NCBI RefSeq assembly: GCF_000246855.1
Contig: NC_016609.1
Location: 7,886,744-7,950,743 of the forward strand
Direction: 5' to 3'
Length of the DNA stretch: 64,000 nt
DNA from: Niastella koreensis GR20-10
Lineage (GTDB): Bacteria > Bacteroidota > Bacteroidia > Chitinophagales > Chitinophagaceae
The notes beneath the pieces are model-generated. The model was not told the DNA's origin and made no database searches. It saw only the letters and a list, made by a program, of their open reading frames with translations. The position numbers were made by a program, and so were the translations under genes. Of this stretch, positions 35,270 to 43,845 are shown in pieces; within the stretch, counting starts at the first letter, position 1, and each line of letters begins with the position of its first letter.

Positions 35270-35401
35270 AACCCTGGCTTAACGATTTGCTTATTAATTT
35301 AGATTGATCGAAAAAAAATGTAATTCATCCGGCGCCGGATAATTAATGCATGATCTTTTTCGTTAATAACAATGGTCTCTTTAAAAGTAAAACCCCAATC
35401 A

Positions 35402-35905
35402 ATGAAAAGAAATGTACTCTATAACCTGATGCTGTTACCTGTAGCTATGCTTATAGCCGCCGGAGCCATGTCACAAGCCCTGGTTGAAGACCAGAATCCT
35501 GATTACATGATCAGTCAGGTAAAATACCTCGGCATGGCCGATTCCCTCAATGCGCTGCACGGCACTACTCCCCAGGAAACTTACAAGGCTATTGACTGGA
35601 TGGAACAAAGACAGGAGCGTCGTGATGCACGCCGCGCCTTCCGCCGCGAACTTCGTTTGGCAAGGGCCCAATATGGCTGGTATTATAATGACTATGGTTA
35701 TTATAACTACTATCCTAATTATTACCGGAATAATAGTGGCTATTACAGTTCTTATTACCCGGCTTATAATGGTAATTATTACGACAATTACACTCCCTAT
35801 CGTTCTTATAACAATTCGCGGTATTATAATACCCGGTGGAATAACTGGAACTGGGTACCATTGGCAGCAACCGCTGCAACTGTTGGTTGGTTATTAACCC
35901 GCTAA
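35402..35905 (+). CDS. Hypothetical exported Tyr/Asn-rich protein
   Basis: The product has 167 residues from the ATG at 35402, which opens a signal peptide (MKRNVLYNLMLLPVAMLIAA, then GAMS-Q). The middle is basic (RQERRDARRAFRRELRLARA). Residues about 95-150 are extremely rich in Tyr, Asn and Ser (YNDYGYYNYYPNYYRNNSGY), a low-complexity pattern. The protein ends in a hydrophobic stretch, VPLAATAATVGWLLTR. No function is recognised. It lies 60 bp before lpoB and may share its promoter. Confidence 0.75.
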   Translation: MKRNVLYNLMLLPVAMLIAAGAMSQALVEDQNPDYMISQVKYLGMADSLNALHGTTPQETYKAIDWMEQRQERRDARRAFRRELRLARAQYGWYYNDYGYYNYYPNYYRNNSGYYSSYYPAYNGNYYDNYTPYRSYNNSRYYNTRWNNWNWVPLAATAATVGWLLTR

Positions 35906-35965
35906 AAAACAGGCACGTCCCAATCAACACATTCATTACTGTTCCCTTTTTAAATAAAAGCAAAA

Positions 35966-36553
35966 ATGAAAAACATTTATCTGGCCGTTATGGCCCTGGT
36001 TGTAGCTGGTACAAGTATCTCCTGTTCGCATAAAGTAACCCGTATTGATCCAAAGGAACAGGTTGACCTGAGTGGCCGCTGGAATAATACCGACTCCCGC
36101 CTGGTGGCAGAACAAATGATTGACCAGGTGTTGCATGAAAGATGGGTAGGCGATCACCAGGAAGCACACGGTGGACAAAAACCCGTGGTGATCGTTGGCT
36201 TTGTTACCAATAAAAGCCATGAGCACATTGAAGCCGAAACTTTTGTTACAGATGTAGAACAATCCTTTATAAGATCCGGAAGAGTGCGCCTGGTACAGGG
36301 TGGTAAAAAAAGAGATGAGCTGCGTGCTGAAAAAGCCGATCAGCAAACAAACGCTTCTGCCTCCAGCATGAAAAAGTTTGGGTTGGAACAGGGCGCCGAC
36401 TATATTCTGCAAGGCGAAATTAACTCCATTGTTGATTCTCAAAAACGCAGAAAAGTGGTGTACTACCAGATCAACCTGGAGTTAACCAATATCCAAAGCA
36501 ATGAAGTGGTATGGTTAGGTGACAAGAAGATTGCCAAATACGTGAAAAACTAA
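35966..36553 (+). CDS. LpoB-like penicillin-binding protein activator lipoprotein
   Basis: The product has 195 residues, with a lipobox in GTSISCSHKV. The mature part opens with VDLSGRWNNTDSRLVAEQMI and includes VVIVGFVTNKSHEHIEAETF and QGADYILQGEINSI, which match the LpoB family. In enterobacteria LpoB is an outer membrane lipoprotein that activates the peptidoglycan synthase PBP1B; Bacteroidetes homologues probably work in cell-wall synthesis too, but this is not shown. The next gene, a COG3014-type lipoprotein, begins 39 bp later. The two are commonly neighbours. Confidence 0.88.
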   Translation: MKNIYLAVMALVVAGTSISCSHKVTRIDPKEQVDLSGRWNNTDSRLVAEQMIDQVLHERWVGDHQEAHGGQKPVVIVGFVTNKSHEHIEAETFVTDVEQSFIRSGRVRLVQGGKKRDELRAEKADQQTNASASSMKKFGLEQGADYILQGEINSIVDSQKRRKVVYYQINLELTNIQSNEVVWLGDKKIAKYVKN

Positions 36554-36592
36554 TTGATCTCACGCAGCAGGTCAGTTGCAATTATACCCGGA

Positions 36593-38017
36593 ATGGCTTT
36601 ACCTCTTAAACATACGATAAGAGCATTGGGCCTTGCGTGCCCGATGCTCTTGTTATTCTCCTGCGCCACTTACAATAATCGAATTGGTAGTTATTACGAC
36701 CAGGTGGTAAATAACCAGTTCGATAAAGCGTACCTGTCAATAGACCATAACAAACTATTGCAACGCAGACGCAACAGGTTGCTGTACCTTTTTGAAAAAG
36801 GGAAGATGGCCCATTTACTGAAACAATACGACAGCAGCAATGTGTACTTTAATGAGGCCGATCTGTTTATTGAAGATGCCCGCACTACTGCAGGAGATAT
36901 AGCGCTCGGCACCCTGCTGAACCCCATGATGGAAACTTACAAGGGTGAAGATTTTGAAAAGTTCATGGTGCATTACTATAAAGCCCTTAACTATCTGAAC
37001 CTTGGTCAGCGGGAGGACGCAATGGTAGAAGCCCGCCGCATTTCCCTTACCAGCTATGCGCAGCAGGACAAAACCGGTAATAAAAACAACCGGTATTCAG
37101 ATGATGCATTTTCGCTGATGATGCAGGGCATTATTTATGAACAGGATGGCGATATCAACAATGCATTCATTTCCTACAGAAATGCCGCGGACCTTTTTTT
37201 GAAAAATAATAACCTGTGGTATGGCGTTAGCCTGCCTGAGCAGTTAAAGCAGGACGTATTACGTACCGCCAACACCATGGGCTTTATGGATGAAGTGCAG
37301 CATTATTCCACTTTATTGAATACCACTTTGCAGCCGGTTAGCAAAACCCCGGGTGGCGAGCTGGTGTTGTTTTGGGAAAACGGGCTGGCGCCGGTAAAGC
37401 AGGAACAGGATTTCATTTTCGCCCTAACAAAAGACGGGTTGGGCAATTTTACTTTTACCGATGCTACCGGCACGGTGAATGTGCCTTTTATTTTCGACGA
37501 CAAGTTTATTAATAAGGATAGTTTAAAGGCATCGGACATCCGCTCGTTGCGGGTGGCATTTCCTAAATACCAGGAACAACCGGTATTTTATACCCGGGCA
37601 AGCATTACGGCCAACAATGCCAGCTACAATTTTGAAAGTGCCGAAGACATCAATGACCTGGCCTTTGCCACGTTGAAAGAACGGTTCGCTAAAGAAATGG
37701 CCAAAACCCTGAGCCGCCTGGCGGTTAAAAAGCTGGCCGAAGCGGCAGCCCGGCCTAAAAGCGACGATAAAAACAAGGATGAAAAAGAAGCGCTGGCCAC
37801 GGCCATCCAGGTTTTTAGTTTTGTTACCGAAAAAGCCGATACCCGCAACTGGCAGAGTTTACCCCATACTATATTATATACCCGTATTCCCCTGCAAGAG
37901 GGCGCCAATACCATTCAGATCAACTTTACAGGGGCTAACCAGCAAACCAAACCCATTACCCTTACGGTACAGGGCAATGGCCGGTTGCAGGTACAGAATG
38001 TATGCACCCTGCGGTAA
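36593..38017 (+). CDS. COG3014-type lipoprotein (LpoB partner)
   Basis: The product has 474 residues from the ATG at 36593; the upstream in-frame TTG abuts the lpoB stop and is less likely. The lipobox cysteine is residue 24 (LLLFSCATYNN). The body has TPR-like helical repeats (KAYLSIDHNKLLQRRRNRLL, MVHYYKALNYLNLGQREDAM, GIIYEQDGDINNAFISYRNA), then a beta-rich C-terminal half. The family is uncharacterised but typically encoded beside lpoB-like genes, suggesting a joint envelope role. Strong terminator hairpins follow. Confidence 0.85.
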   Translation: MALPLKHTIRALGLACPMLLLFSCATYNNRIGSYYDQVVNNQFDKAYLSIDHNKLLQRRRNRLLYLFEKGKMAHLLKQYDSSNVYFNEADLFIEDARTTAGDIALGTLLNPMMETYKGEDFEKFMVHYYKALNYLNLGQREDAMVEARRISLTSYAQQDKTGNKNNRYSDDAFSLMMQGIIYEQDGDINNAFISYRNAADLFLKNNNLWYGVSLPEQLKQDVLRTANTMGFMDEVQHYSTLLNTTLQPVSKTPGGELVLFWENGLAPVKQEQDFIFALTKDGLGNFTFTDATGTVNVPFIFDDKFINKDSLKASDIRSLRVAFPKYQEQPVFYTRASITANNASYNFESAEDINDLAFATLKERFAKEMAKTLSRLAVKKLAEAAARPKSDDKNKDEKEALATAIQVFSFVTEKADTRNWQSLPHTILYTRIPLQEGANTIQINFTGANQQTKPITLTVQGNGRLQVQNVCTLR

Positions 38018-38054
38018 CTTCAAAACCGGACCCAATTTTTTTATTATATAATCA

Positions 38055-38100
38055 AGCGGATAAGCATTCCCTCAAAGGGCGGCTTATCCGCTGTCTTTTT
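38055..38100 (+). terminator. Intrinsic terminator of the lpoB operon
   Basis: AGCGGATAAGC (38055-38065) and GCTTATCCGCT (38082-38092) form a perfect 11-bp stem, followed by a T5 run. Confidence 0.92.
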
Positions 38101-38140
38101 ATACCCTTTAGCCGGATTCTTCCTTAAATCTCCATAAAGT

Positions 38141-38238
38141 AACAAGGACCAAACAGGGACCTGAGCCGGACATAACAGGGATTTTATCCCTATGAGGCCC
38201 CTGTTTGGTCCCTGTTATGTCCCTGTTATGTCCTTGTT
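38141..38238. repeat. 98-bp imperfect palindrome built from 11-bp words
   Basis: AACAAGGAC (38141-38149) is mirrored by GTCCTTGTT (38230-38238). Between them the left half carries AACAGGGAC-type words and the right half three tandem 11-bp units of the TCCCTGTTATG type (from about 38209). An inner AGGGATTTTATCCCT palindrome also lies in the centre. It sits between the terminators of the lpoB operon. Confidence 0.85.
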
Positions 38239-38289
38239 AGGTGATGAAAAGTTCCTGAAAAGCTCCGGTTCAAATCCGAAACGGGCCTG

Positions 38290-38336
38290 AAGCCGGGGCT
38301 TTGCCAGTTGGTCACCATTCAGCCCCGGTTTTTAAC
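38290..38336 (+). terminator. Second terminator-like hairpin
   Basis: CCGGGGCT and AGCCCCGG form an 8-bp stem with a 24-base loop, followed by TTTTT. Confidence 0.55.
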
Positions 38337-38460
38337 CATTCATAGAATCGAAATGTGCTCCAAATTAACCTGTGTTGCATATTAGGCTGATAATCAAGAA
38401 TTATCGGTTAAGCTCATTAGTATTTAATAGGCATTACTGTAAAAAATATGGTACTGTGTG

Positions 38461-38491
38461 TTGCATAGTACTAAAAACCACCCTATATTTG
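38461..38491 (+). promoter_or_regulatory. Promoter of the PadR-PspC operon
   Basis: TTG (38461-38463), 20 bp and TATATTTG (38484-38491) match the Bacteroidetes consensus. The start site would be about 38497, giving a leader of about 35 bases before the first gene. Confidence 0.7.
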
Positions 38492-38532
38492 TGTTGTGAA
38501 AGGAAATAAAAACTCCGACTTCACAAACAGCC

Positions 38533-38874
38533 ATGCCAATCCCAATAATTATAGCCATGTTAATTGCCCTGTTTACGCTGGGCGCCACCATGAACAAACC
38601 AGCGGGCAAACCAGAGGAAGTAGTGATCCTAGGTGGAAAACATTATAACTGGGTGGAGAAAAAAGATAATCAGAATACCTTAGTGGTAATGGCGCCCGAA
38701 CAAAATGACCATACAGTGACCATTCAGGGTCAGCGGGAGCCGGCTTTTTTTGAAAATATATTTTCAGTTTTCAGATTGATATCAGACCAGAAAGAAGAAG
38801 ATCACATGACAGCGATAAATAATTCTATTAACAGCAACATTAAACAGGCCATAGCCCTGTCAGTAAAAGAATAG
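38533..38874 (+). CDS. Hypothetical small membrane protein heading the PadR operon
   Basis: The product has 113 residues. One N-terminal transmembrane segment (PIPIIIAMLIALFTLGATM) is followed by a polar part (VVILGGKHYNWVEKKDNQNT) and a C-terminal helix. No family is recognised. The gene starts shortly after a good promoter and ends 2 bp before the padR ATG, so the two are translationally coupled. It may take part in sensing or modulating the PspC response (inference). Confidence 0.7.
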   Translation: MPIPIIIAMLIALFTLGATMNKPAGKPEEVVILGGKHYNWVEKKDNQNTLVVMAPEQNDHTVTIQGQREPAFFENIFSVFRLISDQKEEDHMTAINNSINSNIKQAIALSVKE

Positions 38875-38876
38875 CC

Positions 38877-39284
38877 ATGAATATCGAGAACACCCAAAGT
38901 CAAATGCGGAAAGGGATCCTGGAGTTTTGCATTCTTTCAATCATCCGCCGCGGGGAAGCTTACCCGAGTGATATTGTGGATGAAATGAGGGGGGCGAATC
39001 TCCAGATCCTGGAGGGAACTCTTTACCCCTTGTTAACCCGGTTGAAGAATGCCGAAATGCTAACCTATAGATGGGTTGAGAGTAACTCGGGCCCTCCCCG
39101 CAAATACTTTTCGCTTACACCCAAAGGCGAGGAGTTTTTTAAAGAGCTGGAAACTACGTGGAATGAGCTGGCCAATGCGGTGAATACACTGGCCAGCAAG
39201 CGGGAGTCGCTGGTTTCATCAGTCAATAATAGTCCGTCGGATAACACAACATACCCAACAGAAACAAACCAACCCAACAACTAA
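38877..39284 (+). CDS. PadR-family transcriptional regulator
   Basis: The product has 135 residues. The winged-helix DNA-binding domain (about 8-100) has the PadR pattern: MRKGILEFCILSIIRRGEAY, then EGTLYPLLTRLKNAEMLTYRWVES and GPPRKYFSLTPKGEEFF. The C-terminal tail is Ser/Asn/Thr-rich. It directly precedes the PspC-domain gene (27-bp gap), which it very probably represses or activates, an arrangement common in Bacteroidetes. Confidence 0.93.
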   Translation: MNIENTQSQMRKGILEFCILSIIRRGEAYPSDIVDEMRGANLQILEGTLYPLLTRLKNAEMLTYRWVESNSGPPRKYFSLTPKGEEFFKELETTWNELANAVNTLASKRESLVSSVNNSPSDNTTYPTETNQPNN

Positions 39285-39311
39285 CACTTCAACCAACAAA
39301 CATTATTCACC

Positions 39312-41615
39312 ATGAAAAAGGTAATCAACATAAATTTCCAGGGCAGGGTGATTCCTATTGAGGAGACTGCTTTTGAAATACTAAAGCAATACATAGAAAG
39401 TTTGCGAAGGTATTTTGCAAACGAAGAGGGGCGCGATGAAATTGTAAACGACATTGAAAGCCGTATTGCCGAACTGTTTTCCGAAACATTAAAGAAAGGC
39501 GCTACCTGCATCACCGACGCAGACGTACAGGCGGTAATGGCCAGCATGGGCCGCCCTGAAGATTTTGAAGCGGAGGCAGGCCTCAATGAAAATGGCGGCA
39601 CGCACGCATCAGGTTCAGGTACCGGTGCAGGAGCAGGAGCCGGTCAGCAACAACCAGGCAGCTCTTCGCAACAGTCGCAGTCAACAGGCAGCGCAGGTTC
39701 CTATAGCAGTCCCGGTGCAGGCCGCGGCCGGTTGTACCGCAATGCCGATGATAAAATTATTGCCGGTGTATGTAGCGGCCTGGCCAACTACTTCCACATA
39801 GACCCCGTGATCATGCGGATCATATTTGCCGTGTTGTTGTTCACCGGTGGTTCAGGATTTTTGGTATACATCATCCTGTGGGTAGCCGTTCCGTCACAAT
39901 CTGTTGCCTCCAACATCACCAAAAGGTTATACCGCAGTTCAGACGACAGGGTAGTAGCAGGTGTTTGCGGTGGTTTGGCTGCTTATTTCAACATCAATAC
40001 CTGGGTTCCCCGGCTCATCTTTGCCTTACCATTGATCATCGGGTTATTCTCAGGCGTGTTTAACTGGTGGTGGGGTCATGATTCGGATTTATGGTTCGGC
40101 CCACGAGTGGTGACCGGTTCTTTAACCAGCACCTTGTTTGTAACCTATATTGTTTTGTGGATAGCGGTACCCATTGCCGTTACTGCAGCCGAAAAATTGG
40201 AAATGCGGGGGGAGCGCGTTGATCTGAACTCAATACGTGATACAGTTAAGGAAGACCTGGAGAGTTTCAGATCTAAGGCACAGAACTGGGGAAATGAAGT
40301 AAAACAATCGGCCCAGCAATTTGGCGACCGCGCCAAAGAATTCAGCCAGAGCGAACGCGTAAAAACCTTCACGCACGAAGCATCGTCAACTGCCCGCAAT
40401 GCCGGCAGCGGCATCGCCCACATCATAGGGGTGTTATTCAAAGCCTTCTTTTTGTTTATTGTTGGGGTAATAGCGCTGGCCCTGTTTGGTGTATTGATGG
40501 GGTTGCTTTTTGGCGGTGCGCCGTTTATGTCGCTGAAAGGATTTTTGCTGGAAGGTTTCTGGCAGAACTTCTTTGCCTGGGCAACATTGTTCCTGTTCCT
40601 CGGCGTACCGGTGATTGCCCTTATTACCTGGTTGATCCGCCGCATCATGGGCGTACGTTCTAAAAACCATTATCTCGGTTATGTATTTGGCACTTTGTGG
40701 TTTGTTGGTATCGTATGTGCCGCCTTACTTACAGGCTCTATCTTCCGCAGTTTTAAATCGCGCGGCTTTGTAGAGGAGAAATTATCAATAACGCAGCCAG
40801 CCAAAGGAAAGTTATACCTGGAAGCAACAGCCAGTAACATTAACTATAGTTATTACAGCAACGACTGGTTCGATTGGGATGAAGACTGGCCTTTGTTTGG
40901 CGCCAACCTCGATTCGTTTATGTTGAACACCGTTCGCGTAGATGTGGTTAAAAGTACCGACAGCGCTTTTCATGCAACCAAAGTGAAATTCAGCCGCGGC
41001 AGCGATCCGGTAAACGCCCGCGACCTGGCCGAAAAGATCAATTTTCAAACCTACCAGACCGACAGTGTATTATACCTGCCCAAAGGATTTTCGATCAGTA
41101 AAAAAGAACGGTTCAGAAATCAGCAGGTATTGATTGTTTTACAGGTGCCCGTTGGTAAAAGGTTCTTTTTCGACCGGTCTATTTCAAAATACAACTGGTT
41201 CGATGTGCGGTATAACCGTCATGGTGGTTTTCAGATAGATGATACCTGGGAACGTACCTACGGGGTTGAAACAGATAAAGAATATATCATGAGCCCTGAT
41301 GGTCCTAAAAAAATACTGGACCTGGACCCCGAAGCCTTGCGTAAGGGGGAATATAAGGACCGGGAAAAAGAGGAGGATAAAGAAGAAAATAAGGAAGAAA
41401 ACGACGAACATAAAAAGAAGCACGATCGTAAAAACAACGAGTCTGCACAAAAAGATACAACCAGTGGCTATCGTTACCACAAGCAAACCCCGGTAAAGAA
41501 AACTGATTCCACGCAGGCAAAGGTGAACACTTCATCTGCCAGTGTAGAAACTATCAATGAAGAGCATTCGGGATTATTGTTTTCACCCTGGGTTGTGAAC
41601 AACGCTATTAGTTAA
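39312..41615 (+). CDS. Large PspC-domain membrane protein
   Basis: The product has 767 residues. The N-terminal cytoplasmic part (KKVININFQGRVIPIEETAF, GRPEDFEAEAG) is followed by a Gly/Gln/Ser-rich linker. Two PspC domains come next: about 140-200 (RLYRNADDKIIAGVCSGLANYF) and about 210-300 (RLYRSSDDRVVAGVCGGLAAYF). An amphipathic helix, then four or more transmembrane helices (about 375-490) and a large periplasmic beta-rich region follow. The extreme C-terminus is highly charged (EKEEDKEENKEENDEHKKKH). PspC proteins sense or relieve membrane stress. With its PadR regulator it forms a phage-shock-like module, here with a duplicated PspC domain. Confidence 0.9.
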   Translation: MKKVININFQGRVIPIEETAFEILKQYIESLRRYFANEEGRDEIVNDIESRIAELFSETLKKGATCITDADVQAVMASMGRPEDFEAEAGLNENGGTHASGSGTGAGAGAGQQQPGSSSQQSQSTGSAGSYSSPGAGRGRLYRNADDKIIAGVCSGLANYFHIDPVIMRIIFAVLLFTGGSGFLVYIILWVAVPSQSVASNITKRLYRSSDDRVVAGVCGGLAAYFNINTWVPRLIFALPLIIGLFSGVFNWWWGHDSDLWFGPRVVTGSLTSTLFVTYIVLWIAVPIAVTAAEKLEMRGERVDLNSIRDTVKEDLESFRSKAQNWGNEVKQSAQQFGDRAKEFSQSERVKTFTHEASSTARNAGSGIAHIIGVLFKAFFLFIVGVIALALFGVLMGLLFGGAPFMSLKGFLLEGFWQNFFAWATLFLFLGVPVIALITWLIRRIMGVRSKNHYLGYVFGTLWFVGIVCAALLTGSIFRSFKSRGFVEEKLSITQPAKGKLYLEATASNINYSYYSNDWFDWDEDWPLFGANLDSFMLNTVRVDVVKSTDSAFHATKVKFSRGSDPVNARDLAEKINFQTYQTDSVLYLPKGFSISKKERFRNQQVLIVLQVPVGKRFFFDRSISKYNWFDVRYNRHGGFQIDDTWERTYGVETDKEYIMSPDGPKKILDLDPEALRKGEYKDREKEEDKEENKEENDEHKKKHDRKNNESAQKDTTSGYRYHKQTPVKKTDSTQAKVNTSSASVETINEEHSGLLFSPWVVNNAIS

Positions 41616-41697
41616 CAGCCGCATGAAAAAAATTTGATTAACCCTCCCCGCCGCTTTGCTTAACCGTTAGTCGGAAGCAGGCGGGGTTGAAGTTGGA

Positions 41698-41727
41698 ACA
41701 AAGGGCCTTGTTGAGGGCCCTTTTTTG
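41698..41727 (+). terminator. Intrinsic terminator of the PspC operon
   Basis: AAAGGGCC, a 7-base loop and GGGCCCTTT are followed by TTTTT. Confidence 0.85.
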
Positions 41728-41762
41728 GGCCTCCCCCCCGACCCCCTCCGGTGGAGAGGGAG
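41728..41762. repeat. C-rich 35-bp repeat, copy A
   Basis: GGCCTCCCCCCCGACCCCCT followed by a TGGAG hairpin arm and GGGAG. It is nearly identical to 47310-47343, differing at the two loop bases and by one extra A. In both places it follows a T-run of a terminator or T-rich tract. Confidence 0.9.
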
Positions 41763-41831
41763 TTTGGCAGCCTCGCGATAAAACTTAGCCTGTTAATTTT
41801 CATACTTCCAACCTCTTACTTCGGATTTCCT

Positions 41832-41933
41832 TTATCAACTCTGTCATCCCTATCAACTACCCCACTTAGTACTGCATAGCTTCACATTAACGTGTTAACT
41901 TGTCAACATGTTAACTTATCAACTAATCAACTA
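41832..41933. repeat. 9-bp and 8-bp word arrays (ATCAAC / GTTAAC)
   Basis: Three 9-bp units ending in ATCAAC or ATC start near 41832. Further right, units ending in TTAAC or TCAAC follow at 8-bp spacing (about 41892-41930) up to the gcvT -7 element TAAATTTG (41932-41939). A sister tract with the same two word types lies at 47766-47872. The rest of the spacer 41616-41967 holds no gene. Confidence 0.75.
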
Positions 41934-41939
41934 AATTTG
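41932..41939 (+). promoter_or_regulatory. Candidate -7 element for gcvT
   Basis: TAAATTTG matches TAnnTTTG, 28 bp before the gcvT ATG. The nearest TTG upstream is 29 bp away, too far, and the intervening DNA is the 8-bp word array. Confidence 0.4.
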
Positions 41940-41967
41940 CGCCTCAAACAAAAACTACACATACTGT

Positions 41968-43053
41968 ATGAAGAACACGCCTTTCACGCAAAAGCATATT
42001 GCCCTGGGGGCTAAAATGGCGGAATTTGCCGGGTATAATATGCCCATTTCCTATAGCGGTATCAACGACGAACATGCCGCTGTGAGAACCAATGCCGGGG
42101 TATTTGACGTAAGCCATATGGGCGAGTTTATTCTGAAAGGCGAGCACGCGCTTGACCTTATTCAACGGGTTACATCCAACGACGCTTCCAAATTAACGGC
42201 AGGTAAGGCCCAATACAGCTGTTTACCCAACCAGGAAGGCGGTATCGTAGACGACCTGCTGGTTTACTGCATCGAGGAAAACAAAGTGTATATGCTGGTA
42301 GTGAACGCTTCCAACATCGAAAAAGACTGGAACTGGATCTCGCAATTCAATACCAACAAGGTGGAAATGCACAACATTTCCGACAAAACCTGTTTGCTGG
42401 CCATTCAGGGACCCAACGCCACCAAAATGTTGCAACCCCTCACAGATATCGATATTCTTAATTTAAAATATTACACGTTCGCCAAGGGCACATTTGCCGG
42501 GGTTGATAATGTGGTGATCAGCGCCACCGGTTATACCGGCGCAGGCGGCATTGAAATTTATTTTGAAGACAGGGACGGCTGCGCCGAAAAAATATGGGAC
42601 GCCATTTTTAACATCGGTACTCCCCAGGGGCTGAAACCAATTGGCCTGGGCGCCCGTGATACCCTGCGCCTTGAAATGGGTTTCTGCCTGTACGGAAACG
42701 ACATTGACGACACTACATCACCGCTGGAAGCGGGTTTGGGGTGGATCACCAAATTCACCAAAGACTTTACCGCCCGCCCCATTATTGAAAAGCAAAAGGC
42801 TGCCGGTGTTACCCGTAAACTGGTTGGGTTTGAGATGATTGACAAAGGCATTCCCCGCTACCATTACGATATTAAGGATGCCGCAGGCAATAAGATCGGG
42901 TTTGTTACTTCGGGCACCCAGGCGCCCAGCCTGCAAAAAGCCATTGGTATGGGCTATGTGAACCTGGAGCATGCCGCACTGGACACTGAAATATATATCG
43001 GGGTGCGCGACAAGCTGTTGAAAGCGAAAGTGGTAAAGTTTCCGTTTGTTTAG
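41968..43053 (+). CDS. gcvT: Aminomethyltransferase, T-protein of the glycine cleavage system
   Basis: The product has 361 residues, full length. Family landmarks include the start [49 protein letters not shown], the [14 protein letters not shown] motif near 190, [13 protein letters not shown] and the C-terminal [20 protein letters not shown]. It transfers the methylene group of aminomethyl-lipoyl-H protein to tetrahydrofolate. The gcvH and gcvP genes are not adjacent. A heptamer-bracketed inverted repeat begins 8 bp after its stop. Confidence 0.96.
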   Translation: MKNTPFTQKHIALGAKMAEFAGYNMPISYSGINDEHAAVRTNAGVFDVSHMGEFILKGEHALDLIQRVTSNDASKLTAGKAQYSCLPNQEGGIVDDLLVYCIEENKVYMLVVNASNIEKDWNWISQFNTNKVEMHNISDKTCLLAIQGPNATKMLQPLTDIDILNLKYYTFAKGTFAGVDNVVISATGYTGAGGIEIYFEDRDGCAEKIWDAIFNIGTPQGLKPIGLGARDTLRLEMGFCLYGNDIDDTTSPLEAGLGWITKFTKDFTARPIIEKQKAAGVTRKLVGFEMIDKGIPRYHYDIKDAAGNKIGFVTSGTQAPSLQKAIGMGYVNLEHAALDTEIYIGVRDKLLKAKVVKFPFV

Positions 43054-43060
43054 GCTCAAA

Positions 43061-43189
43061 ATTTAAGGCACAAGAAAAACCAAGATACAAGGCACAAGAC
43101 CTGAATTCCGGGATGGCTGAAATTTGTCGGGCACTCCGAATTTCGGAACTTGTGCCTTGCCTCTTGTACCTTGTGCCTTTGGCTTAAAT
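43061..43189. repeat. Heptamer-bracketed inverted element after gcvT (AAGGCAC family)
   Basis: The left arm (43061-43105) is made of AAGNNAC-type heptamers with AAGGCACAAG at 43065-43074 and 43089-43098. The right arm (about 43149-43189) has the reverse complement CTTGTGCCTT at 43149-43158 and 43170-43179. A 40-50 bp core lies between. The arms can form a long imperfect hairpin. The layout is the same as the two elements around comB, but the heptamer is different. Confidence 0.9.
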
Positions 43190-43232
43190 ATTGCTGCAAA
43201 GGGCTACGTTTTCCTAAATACGAGATCCCTGT

Positions 43233-43715
43233 ATGCCTACAATCCATTTAACAACCTTTATTGCCGCACCTATTGAAAGGGTTTTTGATCTGAGCCGTAG
43301 CATTGACCTGCACAAAAAATCAATGACCGATTACCGCGAAGAAGCTGTTGCCGGAACCATCACAGGTTTGATAAACCTGGATGAAACGGTAACCTGGAAG
43401 GCCAAACACCTGATGAAAACACGGGTGTTGCAAGTGAAGGTCACATCCATGCAAAGACCACTCTCTTTTACCGATGAAATGAAAAAAGGCGATTTCAGAA
43501 GCATGAAACATGAGCACCACTTCAAAGAAATTGAAAATGGCACGCTGATGATCGATGTTTTCAGGTTTGAAGCGCCCTTTGGCGGACTGGGAAGATTTTT
43601 CAGTAGCGTTTACCTTTCGGGCTACCTGGAAAAACTGCTGGAACAGCGTAACGAACTGATAAAAGAATATGCGGAAAGCAGTAAGTGGAAACACGTTTTA
43701 GACAATAAGCAATAG
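43233..43715 (+). CDS. SRPBCC-fold (START/Bet v 1-like) protein
   Basis: The product has 160 residues. It begins with the typical strand and helix of the fold (PTIHLTTFIAAPIERVFDLS) and contains the paired strands (TWKAKHLMKTRVLQVKVTSM), the MKHEHHFKEIENGTLMIDVF turn and the long C-terminal helix (YLEKLLEQRNELIKEYAESS). The fold binds hydrophobic ligands. Homologues are annotated as cell-division inhibitor-like or polyketide-cyclase-like without clear function. The last four residues before the stop (DNKQ) are encoded by the CAATA heptamer array that starts at 43701, so the repeat has defined its C-terminus. Confidence 0.85.
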   Translation: MPTIHLTTFIAAPIERVFDLSRSIDLHKKSMTDYREEAVAGTITGLINLDETVTWKAKHLMKTRVLQVKVTSMQRPLSFTDEMKKGDFRSMKHEHHFKEIENGTLMIDVFRFEAPFGGLGRFFSSVYLSGYLEKLLEQRNELIKEYAESSKWKHVLDNKQ

Positions 43716-43816
43716 ACAATAGACAAGGTCTCGCGAATTGTGGAGTGATCGACTGCAGGCAGGCTAATGTAAAGCAGGGAATTTTTGCCAATTGCTAATT
43801 GCCCATTGCCGATTGA
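43701..43816. repeat. Heptamer-bracketed element left of comB (CAATA family, copy 1)
   Basis: The left array is four 7-bp units (43701-43728, of the GACAATA type). The core, 43717-43760, overlaps the end of the array. The right array is five units of the NNATTGC type (43782-43816), the reverse complement of the left word. The element contains the stop codon of the SRPBCC gene. The core matches copy 2 (44634-44677, inverted) at 34 of 44 positions. Confidence 0.88.
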
Positions 43817-43830
43817 ATTAATTACTTTTG
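43799..43830 (+). promoter_or_regulatory. comB promoter overlapping repeat
   Basis: TTG (43799-43801), 21 bp and TACTTTTG (43823-43830) fit the consensus. The -33 TTG is itself one of the ATTGC heptamer units. The start site would be about 10 bases before the comB ATG. Confidence 0.6.
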
Positions 43831-43845
43831 CGGTTTATTAGAATT

